DNA from: Bdellovibrionales bacterium
GTDB taxonomy: Bacteria; Bdellovibrionota; Bdellovibrionia; Bdellovibrionales; UBA1609
Direction of reading: 5' to 3'
Length of the DNA: 16,392 nt
Assembly (NCBI GenBank): GCA_026713205.1
Contig: JAPOOY010000132.1
Span: 1-16,392 of the forward strand
A program made the translations under genes and the position numbers. Of the stretch, positions 1 to 7,658 are shown piece by piece; the first letter of the stretch is position 1, and the number at the start of each line of letters is the position of its first letter. The notes under the pieces were generated by a model. It did no database searches. It was given only the letters and a program-made list of their open reading frames with translations, and had not been told where the DNA came from.

Positions 1-241
<241 letters not shown>

Positions 242-386
242 AAGTGACAATTCTTTTGAATGTCGGGAATGATTTGAATTGGTGACAAGGTTCTTTAGAA
301 ATGAAAAAACTTGTAAGAGTTTTTATGTGATTTGATAAATGAGAATATGAAAGAAAAACTAAAACAGATTAAATTTATAAAAGATT
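242..386 (+). other. 23S-5S spacer, no tRNA
   Basis: About 145 bp of A/T-rich spacer lie between the two rRNA genes. I see no tRNA cloverleaf or T-loop motif (GGTTCRANTCC) and no open frame. It is presumably transcribed as part of the rRNA precursor and removed by processing. Confidence 0.7.
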
Positions 387-500
387 GTTGGTGTCAATAG
401 CGGTGAGGGTACACCTGTTCCCGTCCCGAACACAGAAGTTAAGCTCACCAGCGGCGATGGTACTGTAGGACAACCTATGGAAGAGTAGCGCGATGCCAAC
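387..500 (+). rRNA. rrf: 5S ribosomal RNA
   Basis: The 5' segment GTTGGTGTC pairs over nine base pairs (with G-U wobbles) with the 3' segment GATGCCAAC, forming helix I. Inside are the conserved CCGTCCCGAACACAGAAGTT block (loop B and helix III) and GATGGTACTGTAGG (helices IV and V). The paired molecule is 114 nt. The mature ends may extend by a base or two on each side. It is followed directly by an intrinsic terminator. Confidence 0.97.
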
Positions 501-512
501 TTTAATTTAATA

Positions 513-540
513 GCCGTCGGATTTTCCGGCGGCTTTTTTT
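513..540 (+). terminator. Intrinsic terminator of the rRNA operon
   Basis: GCCGTCGG and CCGGCGGC form an 8-bp G/C-rich stem with one G-T pair around an ATTTT loop. Seven T residues follow immediately. It lies 12 nt after the 5S helix and is a textbook rho-independent terminator for the rRNA transcript. Confidence 0.92.
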
Positions 541-546
541 GTTATC

Positions 547-575
547 CTGATCGGGTTTAAGTTTTCAGATTTTTT
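547..575 (+). repeat. Possible isolated repeat end (degenerate)
   Basis: The segment contains GATCGGGTTTAAGTTTTCAG, resembling the terminal repeat of the element family described elsewhere in this window. The closest match is the half-site after purD, which reads GATCGGGTTTGAAAATTTTC on the opposite strand. No second end is obvious nearby. AAGTTTT/AAAACTT around 559-589 could form a weak 7-bp hairpin beyond the end of rluD. Confidence 0.3.
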
Positions 576-617
576 ATTTTAAAACTTGAAATTCTAAGCC
601 AAAGCGCTATTAAAAAG

Positions 618-1601
618 TTACATAAAATTTAAATGTTTTAACAGAGGGAGAAGATCGTTTGGCCAGGGGGAGGTAAAAGACAGAGGTTTCCCTGTTCTGG
701 GATGGTGGAAACGAAGGGTATGGGCATGAAGCGCCACACGATTAAGAGTTTTGCAGAGATTTTGGAGCTTTTTGCTGTGAAGATTTTTCCATTTTGCGCG
801 GCCATAAATGTTATCACCAACAAGAGGACAATTTAAAAAGACGCTGTGAACACGGATTTGATGAGTTCGTCCTGTTTCCAATGAATATTCCATCCATGTG
901 AGTCCGCTGTCATGTTGTTTTAAAATCCGGTAATTGGTAATAGCTTTTTTTCCATCAGAAGCGGAGGCCGCCGGAAGAGAGATAAATCGCTTTCTATTCT
1001 TTGGATGACGGGTTAAATAACTTTCTATTTTACCCTTTGATTGATGAAACGGCTTCAGGGTGATGCCCCAATATATTCTTTCAATGGTTCGTGTTTTAAA
1101 TTGTCCTATAAGATTTTCTTCAGAAAATTTATTTTTTGCTAAAACCAAAAGACCGCTTGTGTCCTTATCCAAACGATGAACCAAGCCAGGCCGGAGAGGG
1201 TGACTTCCAGGAGAAAGATTCTTCTTTTGAAAGAGAGCATTGATAAGTGTATCTGATTTATGGCCGGGAGCTGGATGAGTCACCAATCCTGCCGGTTTGT
1301 TCACCACTAAAATATCCTCATCCTCATGCAAACAAGGCACGGGAAAGTCATAAGAGGTTAAATTTTCTTCAGGGAGCTTTGCCGGAAGATATATCGTTAA
1401 AACATCTCCACCTTTGAGTTGGAAAGAGGGTTTCAGAGGTTTTTCTTTTAAAAGGACTTTATTTTGTTTAATGGCTTTTAAGGCTTGCGAGCGATTTTTA
1501 AAGAGACCCTGCTCTCCTAAGAACTGATCCAACCGAAAGTTCCCTTGCTCTTTTGGAACGGTAATTTTATAGCAAATTTCTTCGGTTTGAGTGTTTTTCA
1601 C
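618..1601 (-). CDS. rluD: 23S rRNA pseudouridine synthase, RluD/RluA family
   Basis: This 327-residue protein is expected to isomerise specific uridines to pseudouridine in 23S rRNA, in RluD's case in helix 69, during large-subunit assembly in the cytoplasm. An N-terminal S4-like RNA-binding domain spans about residues 21-80 (RLDQFLGEQGLFKNRSQALK). The catalytic domain follows with ILVVNKPAGLVTHP and the signature HRLDKDTSGLLVLAK, in which Asp145 is the catalytic aspartate. RTHQIRVH, near residue 246, is the conserved motif II/III region. The length is normal for the family. The start is a GTG at 1601 without a good Shine-Dalgarno; it leaves a natural run-up to the S4 domain. RluD rather than RluC or RluA is inferred from the S4 domain and length. 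It lies downstream of nrdB with a 110-bp gap and next to the rRNA operon, facing it tail to tail. Confidence 0.9.
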   Translation of the reverse strand: MKNTQTEEICYKITVPKEQGNFRLDQFLGEQGLFKNRSQALKAIKQNKVLLKEKPLKPSFQLKGGDVLTIYLPAKLPEENLTSYDFPVPCLHEDEDILVVNKPAGLVTHPAPGHKSDTLINALFQKKNLSPGSHPLRPGLVHRLDKDTSGLLVLAKNKFSEENLIGQFKTRTIERIYWGITLKPFHQSKGKIESYLTRHPKNRKRFISLPAASASDGKKAITNYRILKQHDSGLTWMEYSLETGRTHQIRVHSVFLNCPLVGDNIYGRAKWKNLHSKKLQNLCKTLNRVALHAHTLRFHHPRTGKPLSFTSPWPNDLLPLLKHLNFM

Positions 1602-1711
1602 GGCAGGGAGATGATAACGGCTATAAATGAGCTCTCTTTATTAGCGGAAGCTCTATAAGTTATAAATTCAGAGTCTTTTATGTTGCTGTGGTTGTTCGTC
1701 TTATACCGTAT

Positions 1712-2710
1712 TTAAAAGGTCTCATCAAAAGTCACTTCCCCGGTGATGCCTTTTTGATAAGCTGTGACCCGTCTTTCAAAGAAGTTAGTATGCTCCTGGG
1801 TATCCTGAAGTTCCATGAAAGAAAAGGGGTTTTTGGATCGAAATTGGGAGGGGATGTTCAGTCTTTCCAGTCTTTGATCGGCAATAAACTCCAAATAGGA
1901 CTTCATGTCTTTTAAACTCAGTCCACCCACTCCCCGATTTAAAATTTCCGCGCTAAAGGACATTTCACAGTCAATGGCTTCATGAAACATGGCAATGATG
2001 GTCTCATTTAAATGAGCGTCAAAAAGATAAGGCTCTTCCTCGCGGATGATATCAATCACCTGGAAAGCAAAATCAATATGACAGCTTTCATCCCGAAAAA
2101 CCCAGTTTGTTCCGCTGGCCAGTCCATTTAAAAGCCCTTTGGATCGTAGAAAATACACATAGGCAAAGGCGGCAAAGAAAAACAGGCCTTCAATAGTACC
2201 GGCAAAACAGATCAAATTTCGTAAAAACTTTTTTCTGTCTTCACGGGTATTAAGCTGATGAAGATCATATATGGAATCAATCCATTTATAACTGAAATCC
2301 GCTTTTTTCTTAATAGAGGGAATTTCGTTAACAGCAGAAAAAGCTTTAGCTCTTTCGGTGGGATCCGGAATGTAAGTGTCTAAAAGTGTGAGATAAAATT
2401 GAACATGAAGCATCTCTTCATAGAGCTGCCGACCTAAATACATCCGGGCTTCAGGAGAGTTAATATGCCGGTACAGGTTTAATACCAGGTTATTTCCCAC
2501 AATGGTGTCTCCCGTGGCGAAAAAGGTCACAAGGCGATGAATTAAAAAGGCTTCATTAGGAGTGAGTTTTGTATGAAGATCCACAACATCTGAGGAGAAA
2601 TCCACTTCATCAACAGTCCAAGTGTTTTTAATTCCACTTTTATACATTTCATAGAAGACAGGGTACTTCATAGGTCTTAAGGTCAATTCCATCCCGGGAT
2701 CTAAAATCAT
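1712..2710 (-). CDS. nrdB: Ribonucleoside-diphosphate reductase, beta subunit (class I, radical-bearing)
   Basis: This is the 332-residue small subunit of aerobic ribonucleotide reductase. It houses a dimetal centre and a tyrosyl radical that starts reduction of NDPs to dNDPs in the partner NrdA. Predicted metal ligands are Asp68 (TGDTI), Glu99 and His102 (EEMLHVQFY), Glu174 (GTIEG), and Glu208 and His211 (RDESCHID). Tyr106 sits four residues after His102, the position of the E. coli Tyr122 radical, so this is not a Phe-type class Ic enzyme. The C-terminus TFDETF is the short acidic tail that docks on NrdA. The ATG is preceded by GGAGGAGTGATTT, a strong ribosome-binding site. It is encoded after nrdA on the same strand but 359 bp away, with a repeat element and a possible small ORF between. 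Confidence 0.95.
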   Translation of the reverse strand: MILDPGMELTLRPMKYPVFYEMYKSGIKNTWTVDEVDFSSDVVDLHTKLTPNEAFLIHRLVTFFATGDTIVGNNLVLNLYRHINSPEARMYLGRQLYEEMLHVQFYLTLLDTYIPDPTERAKAFSAVNEIPSIKKKADFSYKWIDSIYDLHQLNTREDRKKFLRNLICFAGTIEGLFFFAAFAYVYFLRSKGLLNGLASGTNWVFRDESCHIDFAFQVIDIIREEEPYLFDAHLNETIIAMFHEAIDCEMSFSAEILNRGVGGLSLKDMKSYLEFIADQRLERLNIPSQFRSKNPFSFMELQDTQEHTNFFERRVTAYQKGITGEVTFDETF

Positions 2711-2732
2711 AAATCACTCCTCCCTGTTTTAA

Positions 2733-2837
2733 TCAGGTTACTCCCTGCTTTGCTCCCTGTGTTGCGAATCTTACGCTTCGCCGGATTTTCTCGGCTTTCA
2801 GCCAGGTCCAAATGTCAGGCCTAACGGTATTTTTCAT
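2733..2837 (-). CDS. Possible small ORF between nrdA and nrdB (34 codons)
   Basis: On the minus strand an ATG at 2837 opens a frame of 34 codons that begins MKNTVRPDIWTWLKAEKIRR and ends TQGAKQGVT before TGA, 22 nt upstream of the nrdB start. The composition is basic (several Lys and Arg) and includes two Trp. Upstream lies GGAGAGAACAGAGGAA: the AGAGGA is too close to the ATG for an ideal ribosome-binding site and the GGAGAG somewhat too far. I recognise no family. It could be a real small protein, a leader coupled to nrdB translation, or chance. Confidence 0.25.
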   Translation of the reverse strand: MKNTVRPDIWTWLKAEKIRRSVRFATQGAKQGVT

Positions 2838-2921
2838 TTCCTCTGTTCTCTCCTGTTTTTGCAACTTTTAACTCAGTGCGATTTTTATAAAAACAGAAGA
2901 GATTGGAGTCCTGTGTTCCTT

Positions 2922-3036
2922 TGGCTTGAGTTTTTCGGTTTTTCAGATGATGGAAGGATTACACCCCCTCTTCGCTTAAGGGAGGGCTAACTTTATGAGA
3001 GTGAAAAACCGCAAAACTCAAACCGCACCCGGTATA
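2922..3036 (-). repeat. Short copy of the TATAC-ended palindromic repeat (nrdA-nrdB gap)
   Basis: Read on the minus strand, it opens with TATACCGGGTGCGGTTTGAG and GTTTTGCGGTTTTTC, continues with AAAGTTAGCCCTCCC, then GGGGGTGTAATCCTTC. It closes with a degenerate inverted end, CTGAAAAACCG then AAAAACTCAAGCC. The central hairpin of the long copies is missing; only a small CCCTC/GAGGG-type stem remains. It lies between nrdA and nrdB, so it would be carried in any nrdAB co-transcript. Confidence 0.75.
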
Positions 3037-3069
3037 TTTGGATTCTATAAACAGGTTTTCTGTGATTTT

Positions 3070-5520
3070 CTACTGACAGGCTTCACAAATTTCCGGATTT
3101 TCCAGATTTTGTGCGTTGACTGAGGGGGAAATGCCGCCATTCCCATTAGCCACCGTCACTTTGGCAATATCTGTGGCAGGTCGGGATCGCAGATAATAAG
3201 TGGTTTTCACCCCCTGTTTCCAGGCATACATATACATGCTGGAAAGCTTGTTAATAGTGGGGCTTTCCACAAACAGATTCAAAGACTGGCTTTGATCAAT
3301 AAAAGGCCCCCGAGCCACAGCCATGTCAATCAGAGTTTTTTGAGGAATCTCCCAAACCGTCTTAAATACTTTTTTAATATCTCTTGGAATTTCAGGGATA
3401 TTTTGTATAGAACCATTGGAGGATTTGAGCTGCTCCTGAACAGAGGATGTCCAGAGGTTTTGCTTTTTTAAACTACGAATGAGGTATTTGTTAATTTGAA
3501 GGAATTCCCCTGAGAGGGTTTCTCTTTTAAACAAATTGGAAAGTTGGGGTTCAATAGCTTCATAGGCGCCGACAATGGAGGCAATAGTGGCTGTGGGAGC
3601 AACGGCAATAAGCAGAGAATTTCTCAGTCCAAACTTTTTAATTCGTTCTTTTAATTTATTCCATCGCTCTTCATTTTCCGGCTCCCTATTCCATAAATCA
3701 AACTGAAGCTGTCCCTGACTGGCTCGTGTCTCTTTAAAGCTTTCATGGGGGCCTTGTTGTTCAGCTAATTCGCAAGAGGCGGAAAGGGCGTGATAATAAA
3801 TCTCTTCCTGAATTTTCGCGGTTAATTTAAGGGCTTGGCTGCTTTCAAAAGGAATTTCCATTTTAAAAAAGAGATCTTGCAGGCCCATCAGCCCCAATCC
3901 TACGGGCCGCCAAAGCCGATTGGACTTTTTTGCCGTGGCAATGGGATAAAAATTCACATCCACCACCTTATCTAAAAAAGTACAGGCAATTTTCACATTG
4001 CGGGCCAGGTGCTTCCAATCCAGGTCCTTTGAGGACTCATCATAATAGTTACCGATATTTATAGATCCCAAATTGCAAACAGCCGTCTCCCTGTCGGAAG
4101 TGATTTCCAAAATTTCTGTGCAGAGGTTGGAGAGATGAATCACATTTTCCGGATTTAAGGTTTGGTTTCCTTTTTTGTTACTGCGATCTTTAAAGTTCAT
4201 CCAGCCGTTGCCTGTTTCCGCCAGGGTTTTCATCATACGGCTGTAAAGGCTTCGCGCCGGGAGAGTTTTAATAGCCAGCCTCTCTTCTTCCGCCCGTAGA
4301 TAGTGACGCTCAAATTCTTCTCCGTAGGTATCCGCTAATTCAGGGACTGTTTTAGGATCAAAAAGGGACCAATTTTCGTTTTTTTCCACTCTTTTCATAA
4401 AAAGATCCGGTATCCAGTTGGCGAGATTCAGGTTATGAGTTCGTTGCTGTTCGTCTCCCGTGTTTTCCCTTAATTCCAGAAAAGCTTCTATATCAGCATG
4501 CCAGGTTTCCAGATAAATGCAGGCGGCTCCCTTTCGGCGTCCTCCCTGATTAACAGCCGCTACGGAGGAATCAAGAGTTTTTAAGAAAGGGATTATTCCA
4601 TTGGAATTTCCATTTGTTCCCCGAATAAGAGATCCGCGACTTCGGATTTTTGAAAAGGACAGCCCGATGCCTCCGGCAAATTTAGAAAGCAAGGCCACAT
4701 CTTTGTATTTGTCATAAATGGCGGCCAGGTCATCTCTTGGAGAATCCAAAATGTAACAGGAGGATAGCTGTGGCCGTAAAGAAGCGGAATTAAATAAAGT
4801 GGGAGAGCTTGGCATATAATCCAAACTGGAAATCAAATCATAAAACTCCTTGGCGGATTTAAAGGTATCGGCTAAACCGCAAGCCACTCGGAGGAAAAAG
4901 TATTGGGGCGTTTCTATAACCTGTCGTGAGTCCGGGTCTTTTAAAAGATATCGATCATAAATGGTTCTAAGGCCAAAGTATTCAAATTTTTTTGTGCGGG
5001 ATTTATCTATAATAATATTCAGGGCTTCTTTATGTTCTCTAATAAAGTCATATCGTTCTTTATGAATAAGGCCCTTTTTATATCCGTGCTTAATGGAACT
5101 GAAAAAATTGTTTATGTTCTGGTTTTGAACTTCTTCATCAATATACCTGGAAAGAAGACGGGCGGAAAGTTTGGAGTAATCCGGATCTTCTGAAATAAGA
5201 AGAGAGGCTGTTTGAATGCAGAGCTGATCCAACTCTTTAGTGGAGGCGCCATCGTAAAGTCCGCTAATGACCTTGGTGGCCACTCGCATAGGGTCCACCT
5301 CTTTTAAGTTGGAAGAACAGGCTAAAACCACATTGATGATTTTGTTTACATTAACCGGTTCAAAACTGTTGTCCCGTTTTTTGACCCGCATGATTTTTGG
5401 GCCGTTTTCTGTTTCCGTATTTTCAGATTCTAAGGGAGAAGTTTCATTTGGAAAGGAGGACGGCGAATGTTCTGTTAATTCTTCAGCTGCTTCGGAAGCC
5501 ACATCACTTAAAGGGTTCAT
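3070..5520 (-). CDS. nrdA: Ribonucleoside-diphosphate reductase, alpha subunit (class I) with ATP-cone
   Basis: This is the 816-residue catalytic subunit of class I ribonucleotide reductase, which reduces ribonucleoside diphosphates with the radical supplied by NrdB. After an acidic, Ser/Glu-rich extension of about 43 residues comes an ATP-cone (about 44-135, RVKKRDNSFEPVNVNKI), the allosteric overall-activity site. Catalytic residues are visible: the redox pair Cys255 (SSCYILD) and Cys482 (AVCNLGSIN), the radical Cys467 with Asn465 and Glu469 (NLCTEI), and the radical-transfer pair Tyr775-Tyr776 (TTYYLRSR). The tail CEAC (residues 812-815) is the CxxC that regenerates the active-site disulfide. 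The ATG at 5520 has AAGGAG eleven bases upstream and a sigma70-type promoter. An internal ATG at residue 44 lacks a ribosome-binding site. Without an obvious NrdR box, regulation is probably mainly allosteric through dATP. Confidence 0.95.
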   Translation of the reverse strand: MNPLSDVASEAAEELTEHSPSSFPNETSPLESENTETENGPKIMRVKKRDNSFEPVNVNKIINVVLACSSNLKEVDPMRVATKVISGLYDGASTKELDQLCIQTASLLISEDPDYSKLSARLLSRYIDEEVQNQNINNFFSSIKHGYKKGLIHKERYDFIREHKEALNIIIDKSRTKKFEYFGLRTIYDRYLLKDPDSRQVIETPQYFFLRVACGLADTFKSAKEFYDLISSLDYMPSSPTLFNSASLRPQLSSCYILDSPRDDLAAIYDKYKDVALLSKFAGGIGLSFSKIRSRGSLIRGTNGNSNGIIPFLKTLDSSVAAVNQGGRRKGAACIYLETWHADIEAFLELRENTGDEQQRTHNLNLANWIPDLFMKRVEKNENWSLFDPKTVPELADTYGEEFERHYLRAEEERLAIKTLPARSLYSRMMKTLAETGNGWMNFKDRSNKKGNQTLNPENVIHLSNLCTEILEITSDRETAVCNLGSINIGNYYDESSKDLDWKHLARNVKIACTFLDKVVDVNFYPIATAKKSNRLWRPVGLGLMGLQDLFFKMEIPFESSQALKLTAKIQEEIYYHALSASCELAEQQGPHESFKETRASQGQLQFDLWNREPENEERWNKLKERIKKFGLRNSLLIAVAPTATIASIVGAYEAIEPQLSNLFKRETLSGEFLQINKYLIRSLKKQNLWTSSVQEQLKSSNGSIQNIPEIPRDIKKVFKTVWEIPQKTLIDMAVARGPFIDQSQSLNLFVESPTINKLSSMYMYAWKQGVKTTYYLRSRPATDIAKVTVANGNGGISPSVNAQNLENPEICEACQ

Positions 5521-5645
5521 ATTGTGCGGTTCTCCTTATTTGAAAAATAGGTTTTCTTTTTGCTGTTTGAAATTTTGTAACTCCGGGTTTTATTCCTGCT
5601 TTGGAATACTTACTTCAACCTGTTTCTTTTAGAATTTGTAAAGAT

Positions 5646-5674
5646 AATGTAAAGGTTTAATAAAAATCCGTCAA
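5646..5674 (-). promoter_or_regulatory. Predicted sigma70-type promoter of nrdA
   Basis: On the minus strand TTGACG (5674-5669) is followed after exactly 17 bp by TACATT (5651-5646), about 125 bp upstream of the nrdA start. I looked for an NrdR box (ACACWATATATWGTGT-like) in this leader and saw none. Confidence 0.6.
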
Positions 5675-5993
5675 TTCCAAACCATTGAAAGAACAGGACT
5701 TTTGTTTTTCGGCGCTGGGATTTTATTTGTGGCCTAAAGATAAAAAATCCAGTGATAATAAAAGGTTGGGAAAGCTTGCCCTATTGTTTTTAATAACCAG
5801 ACACAAGTCTTAAGGGCTTTATGGGGTTTGGACAAAGTGCGTAACATACTGCTGTTTTGAGCAAGCGCTTCATGAAAAAAAAGGATTAGCGAAGCGTGCC
5901 AATTATTGACTTTTCCAGGATTACTTTCAGATTTTTAATTTTCAAGGAAGGAAGTGGAACTGTAAGAGAAAAGCGCGCTCCGGTTTGTTCATT
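5675..5993. other. Gene-poor stretch upstream of nrdA
   Basis: About 320 bp hold no convincing gene on either strand. The stretch contains weak A/T-rich hairpins (for example GGATTTTAT against ATAAAAAATCC around 5717-5750). The repeat-end motif CTCCGGTTTG occurs at 5978-5987, 23 bp before the same motif inside the repeat copy that starts at 5994. Confidence 0.5.
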
Positions 5994-6203
5994 TATACTC
6001 CTCCGGTTTGAAAATTTCCAGTTCTTCATAAGAAAAAATACTTACACCCTTTATAACAGCTGATTCAGCCCTGCGTTTTGCTTTAGCGCGACTTACAGCC
6101 GCACTTGTGTCAAATTCGTGCTCATTTTTGACCCCTATAGTCTGTTATAAAGGGCTTATGTCTCTTAAATAAAAACCGCAAATTTTCAAAGACGATTAGT
6201 ATA
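5994..6203 (-). repeat. Long copy of the TATAC-ended palindromic repeat
   Basis: This 210-bp element has TATAC and GTATA at its ends. Read on the minus strand: an end with TTTGCGGTTTTTA, the arm CCCTTTATAACAG (6154-6142), which pairs perfectly over 13 bp with CTGTTATAAAGGG (6059-6047), and a centre with TTTGACACA and GCAAAACGCA, also found in the copy at 14110-14334. A small inner hairpin lies at 6105-6085, with GCGGCT and AGTCGC pairing through one G-U. It begins 15 bp after the stop codon of the neighbouring alpha-CTD-repeat gene, so it could also act in ending that transcript. Confidence 0.75.
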
Positions 6204-6217
6204 GATTGGGCAAAAAA

Positions 6218-7525
6218 TTAATTTTTGATCTGTTTTTTGGGAGCTTGATGAAAGAGAAGAAAGAAAGGCGGCCATTGTTGGGAATTCAGCGCTTTTTTAA
6301 CAAGCGCTTCCACTTGCTCTCTTTCAGTTGGCCAGATGATATTCATGCCTAACTCCAGTTCCCAGTTTTTAAGCAGAATCTCAATTTCAGCGAGTTCTGC
6401 TTGTTCAATCCCTACGATTTTTAAGATCTCTTCTGGTGTTTTTCTAACTAAATCCCCCATGTAGAGGACATTATTGTTTTTTAGGATTTCTTTGATTTTA
6501 TTAGAAAATATGAAATCGTCTATAAGATTTATCAAAAAACGGGGAGGGACTTGAAGTGTAAGAGGCCCCTCTTTTTTTCGTTTCTCAGCTATTTTATCCA
6601 ATCGTTCTCTATTGGCTGGCCAGATAATATTCATATTTAAATGAAAGCCCTTTTCCGAAAGTTTTTGCTCAATTTCAGCGAGTTCTGCCTGTTCAATCCC
6701 TGTGATTTTTAAAATCTCCGCCGGGGTTTTTCCAACAAGGTCTCCAATATAGATAATTCCCGCTTTTTTTAAGGTATGTATCAGTGGGGAGGAAAGGTTT
6801 AATATATCCAGGAAGTCATATAAAACCGGTTGTTCAAGATCGCCGGGGTTCCATTGTATAACCATTGTTTCCACTTGCTGTCTGTCCTTGGGCCAGTTAA
6901 TGTTCATGCCTAAGTGTAAGTTTTCTTCAGCCAGCGCTCGTTCAATTTCCTCAACCGAAGCTTTTCCAATTCCGGGAATTCTCAGGAGTTCGTCAGGAGT
7001 GTTTCCGACGAGATCTCCAATATAAAAGATACTCTTCGTTTTAAGAGCTTTTATGATTCGTTCATGATGGCTCATGGAGGAAAAATGAAGTCTTTTTATG
7101 GAGTAGGTGAAAATTGGAAAAAGCTGTAGTTTTGGGTTTAATATATTAACCATCGTTTCCACTTGCTGTCTCTCTTCAGGCCAGTCAATGTTCATGCCTA
7201 ATTCCAGACCCCATTGGGTGAGTTTTTTGTTTATTAGAGGGAGTGCGGATTCTTTGAGTCCTAAAATCTCCAAAACCTCTTCCGGAGTTTTTGCGATCAA
7301 GTCTCCAAGGTAAACAATTCCGGCCTTTTTAAGATTTTCCCTTAATTCAAGTGTCATTTTAGCTCTATGTTCATAAGGGAAAAGACTGAGTCTTTCTATA
7401 GGCATCACTAAAAAGTTCGGAAATGCTTTCGTAGAAAAACCCGCTTTACATTCATCTGAAAAAGAAACAACAGAGTTGTTTAATAAAAAGCAAAATACAA
7501 TGCTCTGAAAACATTTATTCAACAT
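6218..7525 (-). CDS. Exported protein with four RNA-polymerase alpha-CTD-like repeats
   Basis: The protein has 435 residues with the chosen ATG at 7525. The N-terminus MLNKCFQSIVFCFLL is a signal peptide with likely cleavage after VVSFS, and it aligns with the paralog next door (MLNKWFRLIIISFLL, then FSDE and GFSTK). Four repeats follow, each with a variant of YIGDLVGKTPAEILKI, a helix such as EEIERALAEENL, and LGMNINWP. This is the pattern of the RNA polymerase alpha C-terminal domain (E. coli YIGDLVQRTEVELLK, LGMRLENWPP), a helix-hairpin-helix fold. The second repeat is closest to true alpha-CTD (GIGKAS); the others have GLKES or GIEQA. Linkers often contain RQQVETMV. A longer frame back to a GTG at 7624 is rejected because it runs through the promoter. 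AGGA lies before the ATG. No membrane anchor or catalytic motif is seen. Function unknown. Confidence 0.82.
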   Translation of the reverse strand: MLNKCFQSIVFCFLLNNSVVSFSDECKAGFSTKAFPNFLVMPIERLSLFPYEHRAKMTLELRENLKKAGIVYLGDLIAKTPEEVLEILGLKESALPLINKKLTQWGLELGMNIDWPEERQQVETMVNILNPKLQLFPIFTYSIKRLHFSSMSHHERIIKALKTKSIFYIGDLVGNTPDELLRIPGIGKASVEEIERALAEENLHLGMNINWPKDRQQVETMVIQWNPGDLEQPVLYDFLDILNLSSPLIHTLKKAGIIYIGDLVGKTPAEILKITGIEQAELAEIEQKLSEKGFHLNMNIIWPANRERLDKIAEKRKKEGPLTLQVPPRFLINLIDDFIFSNKIKEILKNNNVLYMGDLVRKTPEEILKIVGIEQAELAEIEILLKNWELELGMNIIWPTEREQVEALVKKALNSQQWPPFFLLFHQAPKKQIKN

Positions 7526-7565
7526 AAGAATCCTGTTCCTAATAGATAAAGAAGAGAAGGGATTT

Positions 7566-7594
7566 TTTATAACTAATAAAGCGAAAAAAAACAA
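7566..7594 (-). promoter_or_regulatory. Predicted promoter of the four-repeat alpha-CTD-like gene
   Basis: TTGTTT (7594-7589) and TATAAA (7571-7566) are separated by 17 bp on the minus strand, about 40 bp before the ATG at 7525. The arrangement, including the T-run behind the -35, is shared with the upstream region of the paralog. Confidence 0.6.
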
Positions 7595-7607
7595 TAAAAA
7601 TAGCCTA

Positions 7608-7626
7608 AAGTGAAAAATTTTCACTT
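7608..7626. promoter_or_regulatory. Palindromic candidate operator
   Basis: AAGTGAAAAATTTTCACTT is a perfect inverted repeat with 9-bp arms around one central base, 14 bp upstream of the predicted -35. A near copy (GTGAAAAATTTTCA) sits at the matching place in front of the paralog. A regulator-binding site is inferred from position and conservation; it could instead be an AT-rich upstream promoter element or simply ancestry from the duplication. Confidence 0.45.
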
Positions 7627-7658
7627 AAAGACTGTTAAAAATTTAGCGATAGGGGTCT

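Noticed and set aside
242..386. A tRNA gene in the 23S-5S spacer
   Set aside because: No acceptor stem, anticodon arm or T-loop consensus could be found.
5777..5870. A 27-codon minus-strand frame (MKRLLKTAVCYALC...) upstream of nrdA
   Set aside because: No ribosome-binding site, too short, no recognisable feature, and surrounded by sequence that looks non-coding.
7526..7624. N-terminal extension of the four-repeat alpha-CTD-like protein from a GTG at 7624
   Set aside because: The GTG lies inside the conserved palindrome and the frame crosses the predicted -35 and -10. The paralog starts at the equivalent of the internal ATG at 7525, where a signal peptide begins.
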